Source: Protonemura montana
Taxonomy: Eukaryota > Arthropoda > Insecta > Plecoptera > Nemouridae
Assembly: GCA_947568835.1 (NCBI GenBank)
Contig: OX387610.1
Coordinates: 5,496,001-5,560,000, forward strand
Length of the DNA: 64,000 bases
Direction of reading: 5' to 3'
The notes under the pieces are model-generated. The model was not told where the DNA came from, ran no database searches, and was given only the letters and a program-made list of their open reading frames with translations. Made by a program: the position numbers and the translations under genes. This document shows, in pieces, positions 47,901 to 60,800 of this stretch. The stretch's first letter is position 1. Each line of letters opens with the position of its first letter.

Positions 47901-50900
47901 CGATACTAGCCCGCAGCGACGGCCTTGGAACCACCGAGCCAAAGCAGTGCCTGTCATCTTGCATGGACACTCTGCTCGTGTTCGGGTCTTTCCGTCGATT
48001 AGCCAGAATTTGACGTGCAAGTCGGGCGTTATCGTCGGTGATCTGCTTTGCGTTTCTTATGTCGCTGCTGTGGGATGGAAATAGGGAGTGGAGGGTGGAG
48101 GGGTAGGGTATTAGTGAGATATTTTGCCTTGCTTTGGGATGGAAACGTGCCAGTGTACTAAACTAGGGCTTCTCAGAAGCAATTTGAGTTGCGTTATAAG
48201 ATGAGCGTAGAGATATTTTGTGATGAAAAAATGTGAAGCCGTTCCTTGGTTCAGATCAAAGCAAAAAAGCCGAAATGCACACAAGTAAAGTCGGAATTAA
48301 TCGCAGTGAAACTCTGGAGCATCTCATAGAAACGACCCGACAGAAACAAATTTTTCTGCCCATAAGAAATTAACTTTATTATTTATTTTGATAAATGCCT
48401 TTATCAAATTCTTTAATTGTACGCATGGTTTGGTTCAGTGCACTTAGATGGCACGTTTGAAGTTTCTTTGAAGTTTATTTATTTCACTAGCTATCAAGCT
48501 ATCAAGCTGTTAACAGACTGTTAACAAAAAGAAAACAACCTGCATGGCTTTAGGCATACAGATAACAAATTAACGAATTGTTAAGTTCCAAGGGGCCACT
48601 AACACACCGGCACTAGTTGAAATGGTTGACAAACATTTCTTTCGTCTGCTAGCTCTGACAGGTGAATGTTGCTAGAAAGTGACGTGTCAGCCATTTTCTG
48701 GTGTTCAAATCTTTCAAAAGCTTTCTGTCACCTGAGCATCGTCAGCTGTCCTTCCACCAGTAGAACGGAAGCGACAGCCGCGACATCGACGAGCACGACG
48801 ACAGCGATGTCGATCAGGAAACCCAGGACCATAAACGCCAAGGTCATCTCGAACGCTGGGCTCGCTTTGATATCGTAGGGAAACCAAAGGCTGCAAAATT
48901 CAGGCACACACTGGTGTAATTTCACAGGAATTATTTCACCGCCAAATGGCCGCTCTTGGTCGGAGTTATATAATACCATCGGTCGTATTATGAAGCACCA
49001 TGGTAGCACCGCCAAATGACCGCTCATAGGTCGGTGTTATATAATACCACCGGTTGTATTATGTAGCACCATTGTAGCACCGCCAAATGGCTGCTCTATG
49101 TCGAAATTATATAATACCACCGTTCGTATTATGTCATATTAATTATTAATTAAAATGTAATCCAAATTTTCCTTGTCAAGTGATGATTTGAACTTAGAAG
49201 TTATCAGTGTAGTGCACATTACACGATATGTACCATTTGGTTGTATTATTTGATCAAAAATTGCATCGCAATAAAGTAGACAGATCGACCAATAAAATGT
49301 TACAGCTGTGAGATGTGTCAGTAAAATAGTTTTAGGGGCTCTGCAGTGTTGAAAAGTTGTAACTTCAATCAGGAGGTGTTACGACCCCTGCTGTCCACGA
49401 CCGTACAAGAACTTACAAGAATGGAATCTCACGCGTTGACCAGGAGTTGAAACCGAGCACGATCAGCGTGGTGGCAACGACGATGGTGCACCACGCAGTT
49501 GGATACCTGTTGCAGATTTGGGTTACTTGATAGAGTGGAAATAAAACCATCGAATCTATGTAATAATTACGGTGGTAGGGGTGTAAATTCTTGCGCAAAG
49601 GAAGTCGTTGGCCCGATGCGATAGGATTACATTTCTAGCAAAATCATTTCCGGTCAAAACGACACAAATATGGTGCAAGAGTTTTAGCTCCCTATTTGTG
49701 GGAGTTGGTTCAATGACATTTGTTGGTGGACTGTTCAATGTATGCATTCATTATGTTGGTGGACGTTCCTTTTCCGGGGTTAAAGTCATGAGGCTGACAG
49801 AAGGAAAGAGTGGTGAACGTTCGGTAGTATTTTATTATTATGAAAACTACAAACGTCTCAAAAATGAATGCCCAAACGGGGACTGAGCTATTTGGACACT
49901 GGCTTTTTGCCGAAAAAAAACGTAAGTGGTCACTCTATACTTGTGATAAATACCGGCGCTCACCTGTTGACGCGGTAGCACAAAAGGTTCGCGTTCTTCA
50001 AGATTGCTGTGTTAGTTCGGTGAACCGCCTCCACGGACAAGGTTAGATCGTCGACGCGCGTATATAGGGCGCGCACGCGCTCACGATTTAGGAACAGGCA
50101 CAAGTACTGCATTCAGAAGACTATAAGTTAAGAATGGTATGCGATCCAGATTATTAATACAATTTTAAACCTATTCTAGTAGTTCGTGTCTATGGTGCTG
50201 CTATCCGAATTTGAAATCCGCCATCCGTGTTAAAGTCTGAAGGCCAAATCTCTAGGCCGAGTGTCAAGGTCAGGCTGAAGACCAAAGACCTCAAGACCGT
50301 GACTAATTTTTCGATCAAATTCACTGAGAGCAGAGTTTTAGATTTCAAACAAAATCTCTTCAAAGGCTAACAGGTAAGCCTGATTGTCCGTCAACTTTTA
50401 ATTTCATGTGTCCCCCGTCGAACAAGAAATCATTACTTTTTTTGTTAGTAACTATTATAGTTGACAAATATATTTACGTTTATATGTCACAAGTTATCAG
50501 AAATGTAGAAAACTGAATAAATAAATAGTACAAAATAGCACTGTTTTAATAGCAGTGATATGACTTTGCTTATCCTTTGCTACTTGGCGGGCATTCACAT
50601 TTTTCCTCGTCCACTAACGTAGGACTTGTTGGTCTCAGTGTAATCAAATTCTGACAGGAAACAAACATATATTTTTAGGTTAGTTGAAATTTCTAGCATA
50701 ATTTCAGACACAGCTCTCTAGTGCTTAAGGCAAATAAATAGCTCGAGAGGTCTTTGCTATGATATAGTCTCTCGTTACATGCAAACTCTACAATGCAAAC
50801 TGGAAGGAGCTGGTGTAGTTTCTTGAAAACCCGTCTCAGACTTTAAAGACCAATACAATTTGCGTTACCCCTTACTTCCTAATTTTTGTTAGAAAAATGG

Positions 50901-51773
50901 TCTGCAAAAATTGTTCTGAAATTGCTAGTGGATTCTTTCCCCTGAGTCGACTACTCCAACTCCCACGCTTATCATTATCAGTAAACCAACCTTGACCCCT
51001 AAGTGAAAGTAGAAGATGATGACGATCGTGATCTCCACGGTCAGTATGGTGTCTTTCCACGCATGCGCAATGCTAATCGCTTCGATCACCAAAGTGACGG
51101 CAATGCGCAACATCATTACGACCGGAAATACACGTCTCCAATAGCGACCAAAGCGCGAACAATTGGTGGTAGGAGGCCAAAGACCTGCCGTGAAATTCAC
51201 AAAATACCAAAACCTTTTCCAAAATCACAGTAATACGTTTTCTTAAGCTTAGTGCTTTGTACAGACAATTTAAGACACGAGCTTTCATTCCACGTGAAAC
51301 TGATAGTTTTAAACGGCAGGGAACCGAGGGTGAACCCGGTGCCGGCACTTAGCCTGCTCCTGCCCGTGTTCGGCCACCACTTAGCCTTGTCCCTTTGACA
51401 CAATGTGTTGGCTGCTTCTGTCCAATAGCACCAAGGACCGGCCACCGCTTAGCCTTGTCCCTTTGACACAATGTGTTGGCTGCTTCTGTCCAATAGCACC
51501 AAGGACCGGCCACCGCTTAGCCTTGTCTCTTTGACACAATGTGTTGGCTGCTCCTGTCCAATAGCACCAAGGACCGGCCACCGCTTAGCCTTGTCTCTTT
51601 GACACACTCTATTGGGCGCTGCCCCTGTGGCACTGGGCTATTGTTTGGACTTTGTTCCTTTGACGTACCGTACCTAGAATATCCATTGTTCTCCGATTGA
51701 AGTCCAAGGCACTTTTCCCGGCTACGACGAGGGTCTCCTCGAACAAGATGAAGGTCTGCAGAACGCTGGCCAT
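44973..51773 (-). CDS. odorant receptor A (7tm_6 family, 10 coding exons, 462 aa)
   Basis: Exons: 51773-51674, 51184-50991, 50106-49964, 49506-49417, 48890-48732, 48064-47780, 47251-47152, 46853-46749, 45875-45723 and 45032-44973; all phases agree. Odorant-receptor marks: REIPFFLWFPYDIKASPAFE (the PF..WFP.D motif before TM4), HHQQIIRLVRELQSVF before TM5, and the C-terminal block FEATYSCDWLEQSAAFKRSL, RLLMTRAQKDIVLKAAG, SRRTFRT and VCKVAYYFQSLL. These receptors form odour-gated cation channels with Orco in sensory neurons. The C-terminus is not that of Orco. Loop 2 (exon 6) is long and polar, about 95 residues. Gustatory receptors are the alternative, but the TYhhhhhQF motif is absent. Confidence 0.85.
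45085..45345 (-). repeat. R1 copy (receptor A intron 9)
   Basis: Reverse-orientation landmarks: GAAACTGCAAGAAATAACGA and GAGTGTAAACCATTC. Confidence 0.5.
45957..46128 (+). mobile_element. 5'-truncated 5S-derived SINE (receptor A intron 8)
   Basis: Contains GCTAAGCCGGTGGTCCCC, CATCGACAGGAGTAGGC and ACAGTGCGTCGTTAAATGCC. It lies directly upstream of a longer copy in the same orientation. Confidence 0.75.
46150..46690 (+). mobile_element. 5S-derived SINE with duplicated head (receptor A intron 8)
   Basis: The best-preserved plus-strand copy. The 5S part (GAAGTTGAGCAACACTGCGC to GAGGGATGAAAGTT) occurs twice, 91 bp apart (46199 and 46290). Then follow CGTCCTTCGGAAGGGACG, the CCGGCACCGGGTTTCCCCTC block, and the tail GTGCGTCGTTAAACACCAC with (AAT)n. 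Confidence 0.85.
48938..49136 (+). repeat. about 70-bp tandem repeat, 3 copies (receptor A intron 4)
   Basis: Units begin ACCGCCAAATGGC and contain TTATATAATACCA and a GTATTATG end; spacing is 70 and 71 bp. No counterpart is seen in receptor B. Confidence 0.85.
51361..51630 (+). repeat. 68-bp minisatellite, about 4 copies (receptor A intron 1)
   Basis: Units contain CTTAGCCTTGTCCCTTTGAC, ACAATGTGTTGGCTGCTTC and AGCACCAAGGACCGGCC. The left flank (GTGAACCCGGTGCCGGCACT, TAGCCTGCTCCTG) is a 5S-SINE fragment. The same unit forms an array at the same place in receptor B. Confidence 0.9.
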
Positions 51774-53949
51774 GCTTAGCGATGATGACGTCGTACGGAT
51801 GTGTGCAGCGGTTGGATTTAGAAATTTAGCTGCTGATGGCTGAGCCAATCCAAGTTGTGTGCAGATATTTGAGCCAATCCAGCTTGTAATAAAAGTCACC
51901 ATAACAATACAGCGTCATTAAATGAGCCTAGCGAGCTTAGCATTTGCTTTTTCTTCTGACTAAACAGCTGAAAAGATTGGAATAATCTGAATAATAATAT
52001 AATATTAATTTATAAAATCAATACCATCCAGGCAAACTCGAAATTGCCATCTTTTCATGCCGCCAAAGAGTATGATTGATATCCTCAAGCACGAGTACAT
52101 CAAAAGACTAATATAGAATTACAACTACCTGGCCTGACATCGACATCCTTTCAGACTCCTTTATGACTTACAAATCCCGACTTAAACTCTGTTCATATAA
52201 AAACTTGTAAATATATCAATTACCTACTGCAGTCTCTCGTTGCGTCTTAATTTAAGCTTACATTTGTAAATAGTCATGTTTTTAACCGCTCATGTTTCTA
52301 AATTAAACATGTGTTGATTTTTCATGTCCTGAATTGATTGTAACGTCCCCTGTATTGTTCTAATTTCATCACATCACACTTGTGGACTTCCCTCCGTTGT
52401 TGATCAACATGAACAATAGAGATTGCCTATCTATAAACACTTTCAAGATATCTAAGCTTTCAATCAATCAATTGATTGACCAGTTAACGAATCCCGCAAA
52501 GCGTGTGCCAATTGTTGTGTACAGAACTAGGAGCGTGAATGGTTTTAGCCAAGTGCAAAATTAAGAGAACGAAGAAGATTATTAAAGCTTGCATCGTGGC
52601 AGATTAATGGGTTCAAAATTTGGACTTTATTTTACATCAGGCTTTGATTGGCCGGTGAAAGGTAGGAAGAGGAGCGGGGGAGGGGGGGGGGAAGACAAGT
52701 AGGCTTATCGATTTTCGGAAATGGACGTTTGACTTTGCATTAACGATTTATAAGGCGGTGAATTTGATATAATTATTCAAATCTATTTTTTCGATAGTTT
52801 TTGCACATTCCGCTGATCGGAAATGATCAGCATAAGAAAATCTAGACTAAAATTAAAATTAAAAATAAAAACGTTTCTGCTGAAGCCATACTGAAACTTC
52901 ATTACGTTTCTCTTTTTTTTTTGTATTTTGCACAAGTAGGCATACTAGATTTACGATATATGGCTTTAAATTTCCTATACTATTTACCTCCCACAGAAAA
53001 TGCAAGTAAAATCAGCCACACACATTTACCCTACGCCATTTATTCAACGCCATTTATTCTACGCCATTTATGCAAAGTAATTAATCCTACGCCTACGCCA
53101 GGCAATGCCCGATTTAGTTTTCTAGTCCTTCAAAGCGTAACATAGGACGATTTTTGTGCCAAGAAACCTAGCGTAGCTGGAAAGCAAAACACGTTTAGAT
53201 CAATGTTATTTCTAATTAAATAGCGCGTTTTAGCTAAATTTAAAGTGGAAGTAAGTTGTTACCTATTCTTTGGAGATATCTACAAAGCGGATGACACCTG
53301 AAATTAGGGGTCCCTAATCGTAACCTGGTCGGGCCTAGCTCATTATGTAATCAACGGTAAAACGTATGTGCGTGCAACGAGATAGTCGGCCTTTGGTGTT
53401 CAGTAACGAATGAAATGATAAAGCGGTGATTAAGCGTTGATAAAGTACGGTTAAAGACCAAGCAAATGACTTGCGTAAGAACCTTATGAACAAGTACCTT
53501 GCAAATATGAACGTTCACGGCCCTACGTTGACGTTGTTGTCTGTCGAACGTAACAATGTGGCATTTTTTTGGACACTGCAGATATTTCTTTTAAGCAACT
53601 AGATATAGGGAATTAGTAAAAAGTCGATGAGTAATTGGAAGGAATTGAAATGTTTGTGACAAAGTTTTGTTTACTACACTTCAACGGTTATTTATCGACA
53701 GGAACGAAATGATGACAAAGCTGATTCGTCTACAATGCGTGACTTTCACGTAAGTGATTTATTATTTATGTTAAAAGTGGCCAAAATGTCTCGTGTGGAA
53801 AGCATGCGTTACCATGGCGTAAATAAGTCAGCGATATAGTAACACAATGGCAAAACAATTTCTATGCCGACGAGTGGCATTTCCCGATCGGTATGGAGAC
53901 ACCGTCATTCTGAGAATTATCAAATACAACTTCAGGACTTGATTTATTT
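51774..53949. other. spacer between the two receptor genes
   Basis: No gene is supported. It includes a G-run at 52675-52692, a small repeat of TACGCCATTTATTC near 53030-53075, and presumably the receptor A promoter near 51774-52000. Confidence 0.45.
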
Positions 53950-54340
53950 GTGGTGTTTAGCGACGCTCTGTTTTGACGACTGGCCATGCGGCACTGGTAT
54001 CATGGCGTCGGTGAACGAGTGGATGATGATGAACATAACCTAGCCTACTCCTGTCGAGGAGCACCAAGGGGAACCACCCTTCCGAAACGTCCCTTCCGAA
54101 AGACGGTACAACGCGAACAGCAGGATTCCTCCACAAATCCATGCTGTCGAGAGGTTGATAAGCAAGGCGAATGAAATTGTTGTACTAAATTTCATTCCTC
54201 CAACCTCTCTCCCAAACAGAACTGGTCATGTGCATGGTGGTCACCCATCCAATACCAGACCCAGTGCAGTGTTGCTAAACTTCGGTGATCTCATGAGAAC
54301 CGGTGTTTTCAACAAGCCAAACCGTTCGGTAACTTCAGGA
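53950..54340 (-). mobile_element. 5S-derived SINE (between the receptors)
   Basis: On the minus strand the head reads GAGATCACCGAAGTTTAGCA and GGTATTGGATGGGTGACCAC; the tail is near 53955. An R1 fragment follows at 54350-54480. Confidence 0.8.
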
Positions 54341-54810
54341 CTTCAGGCATAACTTCGTTCCCAATGTTGCTTTGTTATTTCTCGCAGATTTCTCGCATTT
54401 GAGACTGGGTGAAACTCAATGAATCTTTGTTAATTACATGAATTGGTATTTGAAAACGTAATTACGCAATTTTTTCGTTCATTTTTTTAATATTCTTTGT
54501 TTGCATTCATTTTTCTTTTTGAACTAGTCAATCAATTCTGCCAGCTGGCATGTTTTACAGGTAAATATTGTATCCTACTTTTGCACGGACAAAGGCTCGT
54601 TGTTAAAAGAGTTTCAAACTCGATGTACCTATAAAGTTTGATCTTCTAAGCCTCACTTTCAAATGAATTATGAACGACTCAGCGCAAAGTTCCTATACTC
54701 TGCGTGCCCCGTATATTTGCGTATACAAAAATATAATGCCAGATAAATAATAAATTGTGTTTCCCGAAGGTTCCCCGGAGGACACGCTTGGTGTTAATGC
54801 GCGTGCGCTG

Positions 54811-57800
54811 TTAACTCTGATTATACATCTTGTTGAGAAGTGATTGGAAATAGTAGGCCACCTTGCACATCTGAAACAAACGAGCAGCGTGAGCGTGGAC
54901 AAGCGCAGGCGGCGACGGAAACAATGACGCAGCGAGGGCACCCGGGGCAGAGCCCATGAATCGTACTTTTCACGAGGGGACGAGGGAGGAAAGAACAAAA
55001 AAATTGCTGAACATGCATTTAATCGTTTTCAGCAGTTTTGTGACCCTGTACTTTTTAATTGCAATTACGTACAATACGTACAATTTGTACACCTCTTTTT
55101 TCAGACTTATATCAAAAAGTAATTCTTTAATTCGTAAGATGATTGTAGCTTTTACACAAGTAATTATAGATTTATTTATTTTTTCATTTTTCTGTCCGGA
55201 AATCTCCTATTTAGATCAATTGTCCCTCGTATTTTGAGCCAGAATCTAGGTACAAGACACATAAAAGACAAATTGTGTTTGAGCTAAACTTAACCTGGAC
55301 ACGATCGATTTTTAAACGAATACAAAAAAGCCGAGATGATCGCCTCTCATTTTCCAGGCATATTTAAAATTAGTTCTTAAACTCACCGTCCTAAAGGTTA
55401 TCCGAGAGACTGTTACACCGGCAGCTTTGATCACGATGTCCTTCTGCGCACGCGTCATCAGCAGACGCAACGAGCGTTTGAAGGCCGCCGACTGTTCTAA
55501 CCAATCACAGCTGTAGGTGGCTTCGAAGACTGATACACTCTGTAAACAATGGGTCGTGCAAAGTGGAGACAGTCGATTGTCTGCTAGGGTCACTAAAGTA
55601 ATTTGAAACTCAATTCTTTGAGCTTCGATCAAAGTCGATTCAAAGACAGTTTCGTTTTCTCACCGCTATTTTGAGGCTGTCGCAAGTCCAGCACACGACG
55701 GAAAGCTCGAGGATACCGCCAAGAATGCACGAGGACATAACCAAGGTCTTGATGAACGTTGTCTTCGACTGCAAAGAAGGCGATGAAGACTATGATGGTA
55801 ATGACAGTGAAGGTGGTCACGTGATTGTACGTCTGGTCACACAGGAATGATTTTCACGCGCACAATATTTGTGAAGTTCGCATTTGGAGAAAAATATACC
55901 TATATGTGTAAAAAAATATATATATATTTATATATTTTAGGATGATATCTTATTTAAATTGCAAACGCTTGCAATGCGCGGGGTATTTTATTATTAACAA
56001 CACTATACAACACTTTTGAGACGGTTATAGTGTTGTTAATAATAATGTAAATATATATATATATTTAAATATGATTTAATTCTAACAAAATCCGATTTAA
56101 GTCGAAAAATTCATCGGTCTGGCAGGTTGAGATCGACTGGTGCTAAACTAGGAGGGACCAATTGCGCGGAATATGTTCATACAACAAAAAAAAGCGCTGA
56201 GAATAATAAAGAGAAGAAGGAACGTTGACCTCGCTTTATATCTTAGAAGTAGTCTTATTTGTCGTTGACACGCCTGGCACCTTCACAACCACCCAAGAAG
56301 TGCACGGGAAAAACACGCGCGAAGCAAAGAAATAAGAGCATAAGGGAATATGAAACTTGATATGTCCAGGCGAGACGCTTCCTATGCTGGTGGTGCCCTA
56401 TTTAACAGCCTATCGACGACTCTGAAGGAAACGAGAACTAACCAAAGTATTTTCAAGAGCAGGGTCAAACAATTCTGAAAAGAGCACTGCTTTTACACTA
56501 TTGACTAGTTCACCAAAAGGCAGAAGTGCAATTGTATTACTTGTAAATAACTTTTATTACACTGGTGTAGGTGAAAACGGTTTTGCTCTGTTGATTAGGT
56601 TTTTTGGTCCTAAAAAGGACCGCGTCGGTGGTCGACGTTTCGCCAGCGTTGGCGCTGGCATTATCAAGACTGTCGTATTTTCGTATTTTCAATTACACTG
56701 ATGTATTTCTATGCTCCAAAGTGTATTTATGTATATTTTATACTTTTATTGGAGCGTTTGAGTAATTTTTAAAACTTAGGTTCATCGAAATTAAAAGAAT
56801 TTGAATTGAATTGAATTGAACCTACCAGAGTGCCGACATACAAGCCCACGACCCCCAGGAGGGCGTTGAAGAGGATCTGTTCTGCAAGTATCGGGTTGAA
56901 AAGGGTCTGTATTTCTCGTACCAGGCTGGAAGCACATTGCAAGATTATTATTACACAAGTATCTTGATTAAATACTCGTTATGATTTATTTAAGCTGCTG
57001 GCTGGTGGTAAAGCGAAACAATTGAGGGGTTAAGGTACCTATATTCTACACTTTTCTAAATTAACCAGCTAAAATCTAACATTCTTGGTACGCGAGAAAA
57101 GGAAAATACATTTTCGAAAAAAAAAGTTTAATTAAAGTTACATTTTTTGTCTTTTGATTTCTAATTCTTTCATTTTGACAATTTTTGCCTGCAAAATGTG
57201 ATCTATTTCCTTGAAATGTATGTTAAAAATTTCATACTTTTACTGCAATCTTGTAAAATGGTAAAATACCAATTTTCCTGATCTAGAGAGTTAGGGACAA
57301 TTTTTCAAAAAGTCATTGACCTTTCTCAGAAGTCAATCAACAAACTTAAATTGATCAAGCATCATATGTTTGCAAAACATAGATAGAGAGATGCGCCCTC
57401 TCACCTAATGATTTGCTGATGATGCTTCACGTTGGTCTTCATGGACTCCTCCATGCGTCCCATCGACAACGTCGCCTCTTGAGCGACCACCGACCTCTCG
57501 ATTCTAGTGATACCAGCCCGCAATGAAGGCCTTGGAACCACCGAGCCAAAGCAGTGCCTGTCATCTTGCTTGGACATTCTGCTAGTGTTCGGATATTTTC
57601 GTCGATTCGCCAGAATTTGACGTGCGCGTCGGGCGTTGTCGTCGGTGATCTGCTTTGCGTTCCTTATGTCGCTGCTGTGGGATGGAACGACAAGCATGTC
57701 AAATATTTCAGTCAAACCAAGAAAATTGGGTGCTGTTAGGTGCTGTTGTGCTACAATTAAACGCAATGCTGAGTGGTAACTGTTGTGTCATTTTTTCACA

Positions 57801-60800
57801 AACCTCTACAACTAAATAAAAACTACTCAAATTAATCTTTGAGCTTAGCATCAACAAAGATTAATTGAGCGTAAACCAGTCATAAATTCGAGTAATTTGC
57901 GAAAAATAACGAAATTACATTTCCTATCACTTGAAACGGTGACTTCAACCTTGGACGAATTCCATTTTCGGCAGTATGGTTGTTATCAGTCGATATTTTT
58001 TGATATATTTTGATATATTTTTTTATATATATTTATATACGATATAACATTTTCACATTTTAATATCAAAATTGGCTTTGGATCTGAGTATTAGCGTTTA
58101 CGATTATGAAGAAAATGGTTGTGCAGTTTGCCTGTGATCACCTGAGCATCTTAAGCTGCCCTGCCACCTGGAGAAGGGTGGTGGCGGCTGCTGCATCACA
58201 GAGTACGATGGTGACAAGGTCGAACAGGAAATTCAGGAACACAAGCGTCAAGGTCACCTCGAAGGCTGGACTCGCTTTGGCGTCGTAGGGAAACCAAAGG
58301 CTAAAACGATTACGAATGTTACAAAGGATTACAAACGACTCTCATTTTTCTAAAAAGGTAATTTACATTGCCAACTTTGAAAACAAAAAAAATAACTTTC
58401 AATCATATGAGATTTAACGGTAGGTTTGACGTTTGGTAGCCATGGAGATGCTGAGATCGCCTGACAGAGCTTCTCAATTCTGCTATCTTATGTTACCACG
58501 GGTATATCATGGCCTAGCATAGGAGGTTAAATGGTAGATTCAACGTTTGGTAGCCATGGAGATGCTCAGATCGCCTGACAGAGCTTCTCAATTCTGCTAT
58601 CTTATGTTACCACGGGTATATCATGGCCTAGCATAGGAGGTTCAATGGTAGATTCAACGTTTGGTATCCATGGAGATGCTTAGATCACCTGACAGAGCTT
58701 CTCAATTCTGCTATCTTATATTACCACGGGTATATCATGGCCTAGCATAGGAGGTTCAATGGTAGATTCAACGTTTGGTAGCCATGGAGATGCTGAGATC
58801 GCCTGACAGAGCTTCTCAATTCTGCTATCTTACTTGACCACGGATATATTATGGCCTAGCAAAGGAGGTTCAATGGTAGATTCAACGTTTGGTAGCCATG
58901 GAGATGCTGAGATCGCCTGACAGAGCTTCTCAATTCTGCTATCTTAAGTTACCACGGGTATATTTAAATTTTATTGTGCTTTGCATAGTTTTCATTTCAA
59001 GAAAAGGATCAACTGAATTTCAGTCCAATGTGCATTATTGTGACGCTTGACATTTTTTGTCCATTAATTGAGGTGTTGCCCAGCCAAGTTTTTGCCTTGC
59101 CACACGATGGTTGGAACTTTGAAGGGGTGAGTTATGAACCGTTAAGTTTGATTATTTACTAAATAAACTGCATTATCATGGCGTTAAATATAAATCGCAA
59201 ACACTTTTACGTAGGTATCAGATATTCACGTATTACCAGATTTAAACTGCAAGTGCGACAATTTGAATTCTAGCTGAGTAACGCTAATTGGCAATGGATG
59301 GAATGCAATAGATTGGCTATTTTTGCAATGGATCGGTAATGCAAGAACTTACAAGAACGGAATATCCCACGCTGACCAGGAGTATAACGTGAGCACGGTC
59401 AAGGAGGCGGCGATGACGCAGACACACAAACCTGTTGGATACCTGTTGCAGAGATGGTAGTTATTTGGGGGAAAACTAGGTATCAAACTAAAATTACCAG
59501 GCAATAAGTGCACGTGAATTTATTTATGACCGTGGTAAGCAAGCACAAAGAAAGTCTTGCTAGCCGAATTCAAATTGAAACCGATTGTCGCTGTGTTCTT
59601 TTCAAAAGCATCCTCAGTCGTTACTGGGGTTTCTCCATTAGAAAGAGACCTCTGTTTGTGAGCGGTTGAAAGTTTAATACAACTAAACTGTGGGCTGTTT
59701 TTTAAGGGGGTTCATACCGAACGTGAAATTTGACATTAGCGCAAATCTGTTAGCATTGATTTATTCTCACGTGTAGCTGAGTTACTAATAAAATAATCAA
59801 CAAATTGTTCTGCAGTAAATTTGTGAAAATATTTCAGAAATGTTGGTCTCATCTCGATAAAACCGAAGTCTGCGCAAGTCGGCGCGCGGCGCCAAATTAC
59901 GTCCAGCGAGTCGCTCGGACTCGCTGTTGGTAGCTACTCATTATCTCTCTCAACAGCGTAGTGGGAAGACCCATGAAACCTAAGAGCCTGAAGTCCTCAA
60001 ATGAGGTTGTTGCAAGAAGCGTGAGAACACAGAAACTTATGAACGCTGCCTGAACAGATGAACGTTGCTGAAAAGAATGAAATAGGTAATTGCAGCCCTT
60101 CGATCACCTGTTGACGCGATAGCACAGAAGGTCTGTGTTCTTCAAGATGGCGGCGTTAGTACGGTGAATTGCCACAAGAGCTAAGGTCAGATCTTCGAGG
60201 CGCACAAGCATGGCACGCACGCGCACACGATTCAGGAACAGGCACGCATACTGGATTCAGAAGGCCGTGAATTAAGACCGTGCAAATCCTGACAATTTTG
60301 CTTACAATGTTCGCACTAATGATTGGCCAGGCTCACCGAATGCGACTGCAAAGTTAAATCTCAAAGCCAACTTTCAAGGTCAAATTTCAAGACGAATTCT
60401 CAGGATCGGACAAATCCTCCTGATCACTCAGCATAGGCGGAGTCTAATTTTTAAAAGAATACAGTTCAAAATATTTGTCTACTTTCACTAAATGCTTCTA
60501 CTATGTTTTATTTCTTTAATTGTTTTGTGCGTGCTTCAAGCAAACAAGCAATACAGGGTATTTTTTGCGATCCTTTATGCCTATGTGAGCCACCTTCCAC
60601 CTTTTTGTGGAATGCTAGCAAAATTATGAACTGTAAAAGCCTGATATTGTACAAACTTGTTCGTTTATTTGGCTATTTTATAAGAAGCTTATTAATCAGC
60701 TATTCTCTGGAAGAGTCGAAAGGGTTATGGCAGAGAAAAATCGAGCCAGAAAGACGTTCCTCCAAAATGATATACCTATTTCTGGGAGCAAACCTACCTT

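Noticed and set aside
54986-55237. Hydrophobic plus-strand ORF
   Set aside because: It lies in receptor B intron 9 on the other strand, A/T-rich low-complexity sequence without splice or family support.
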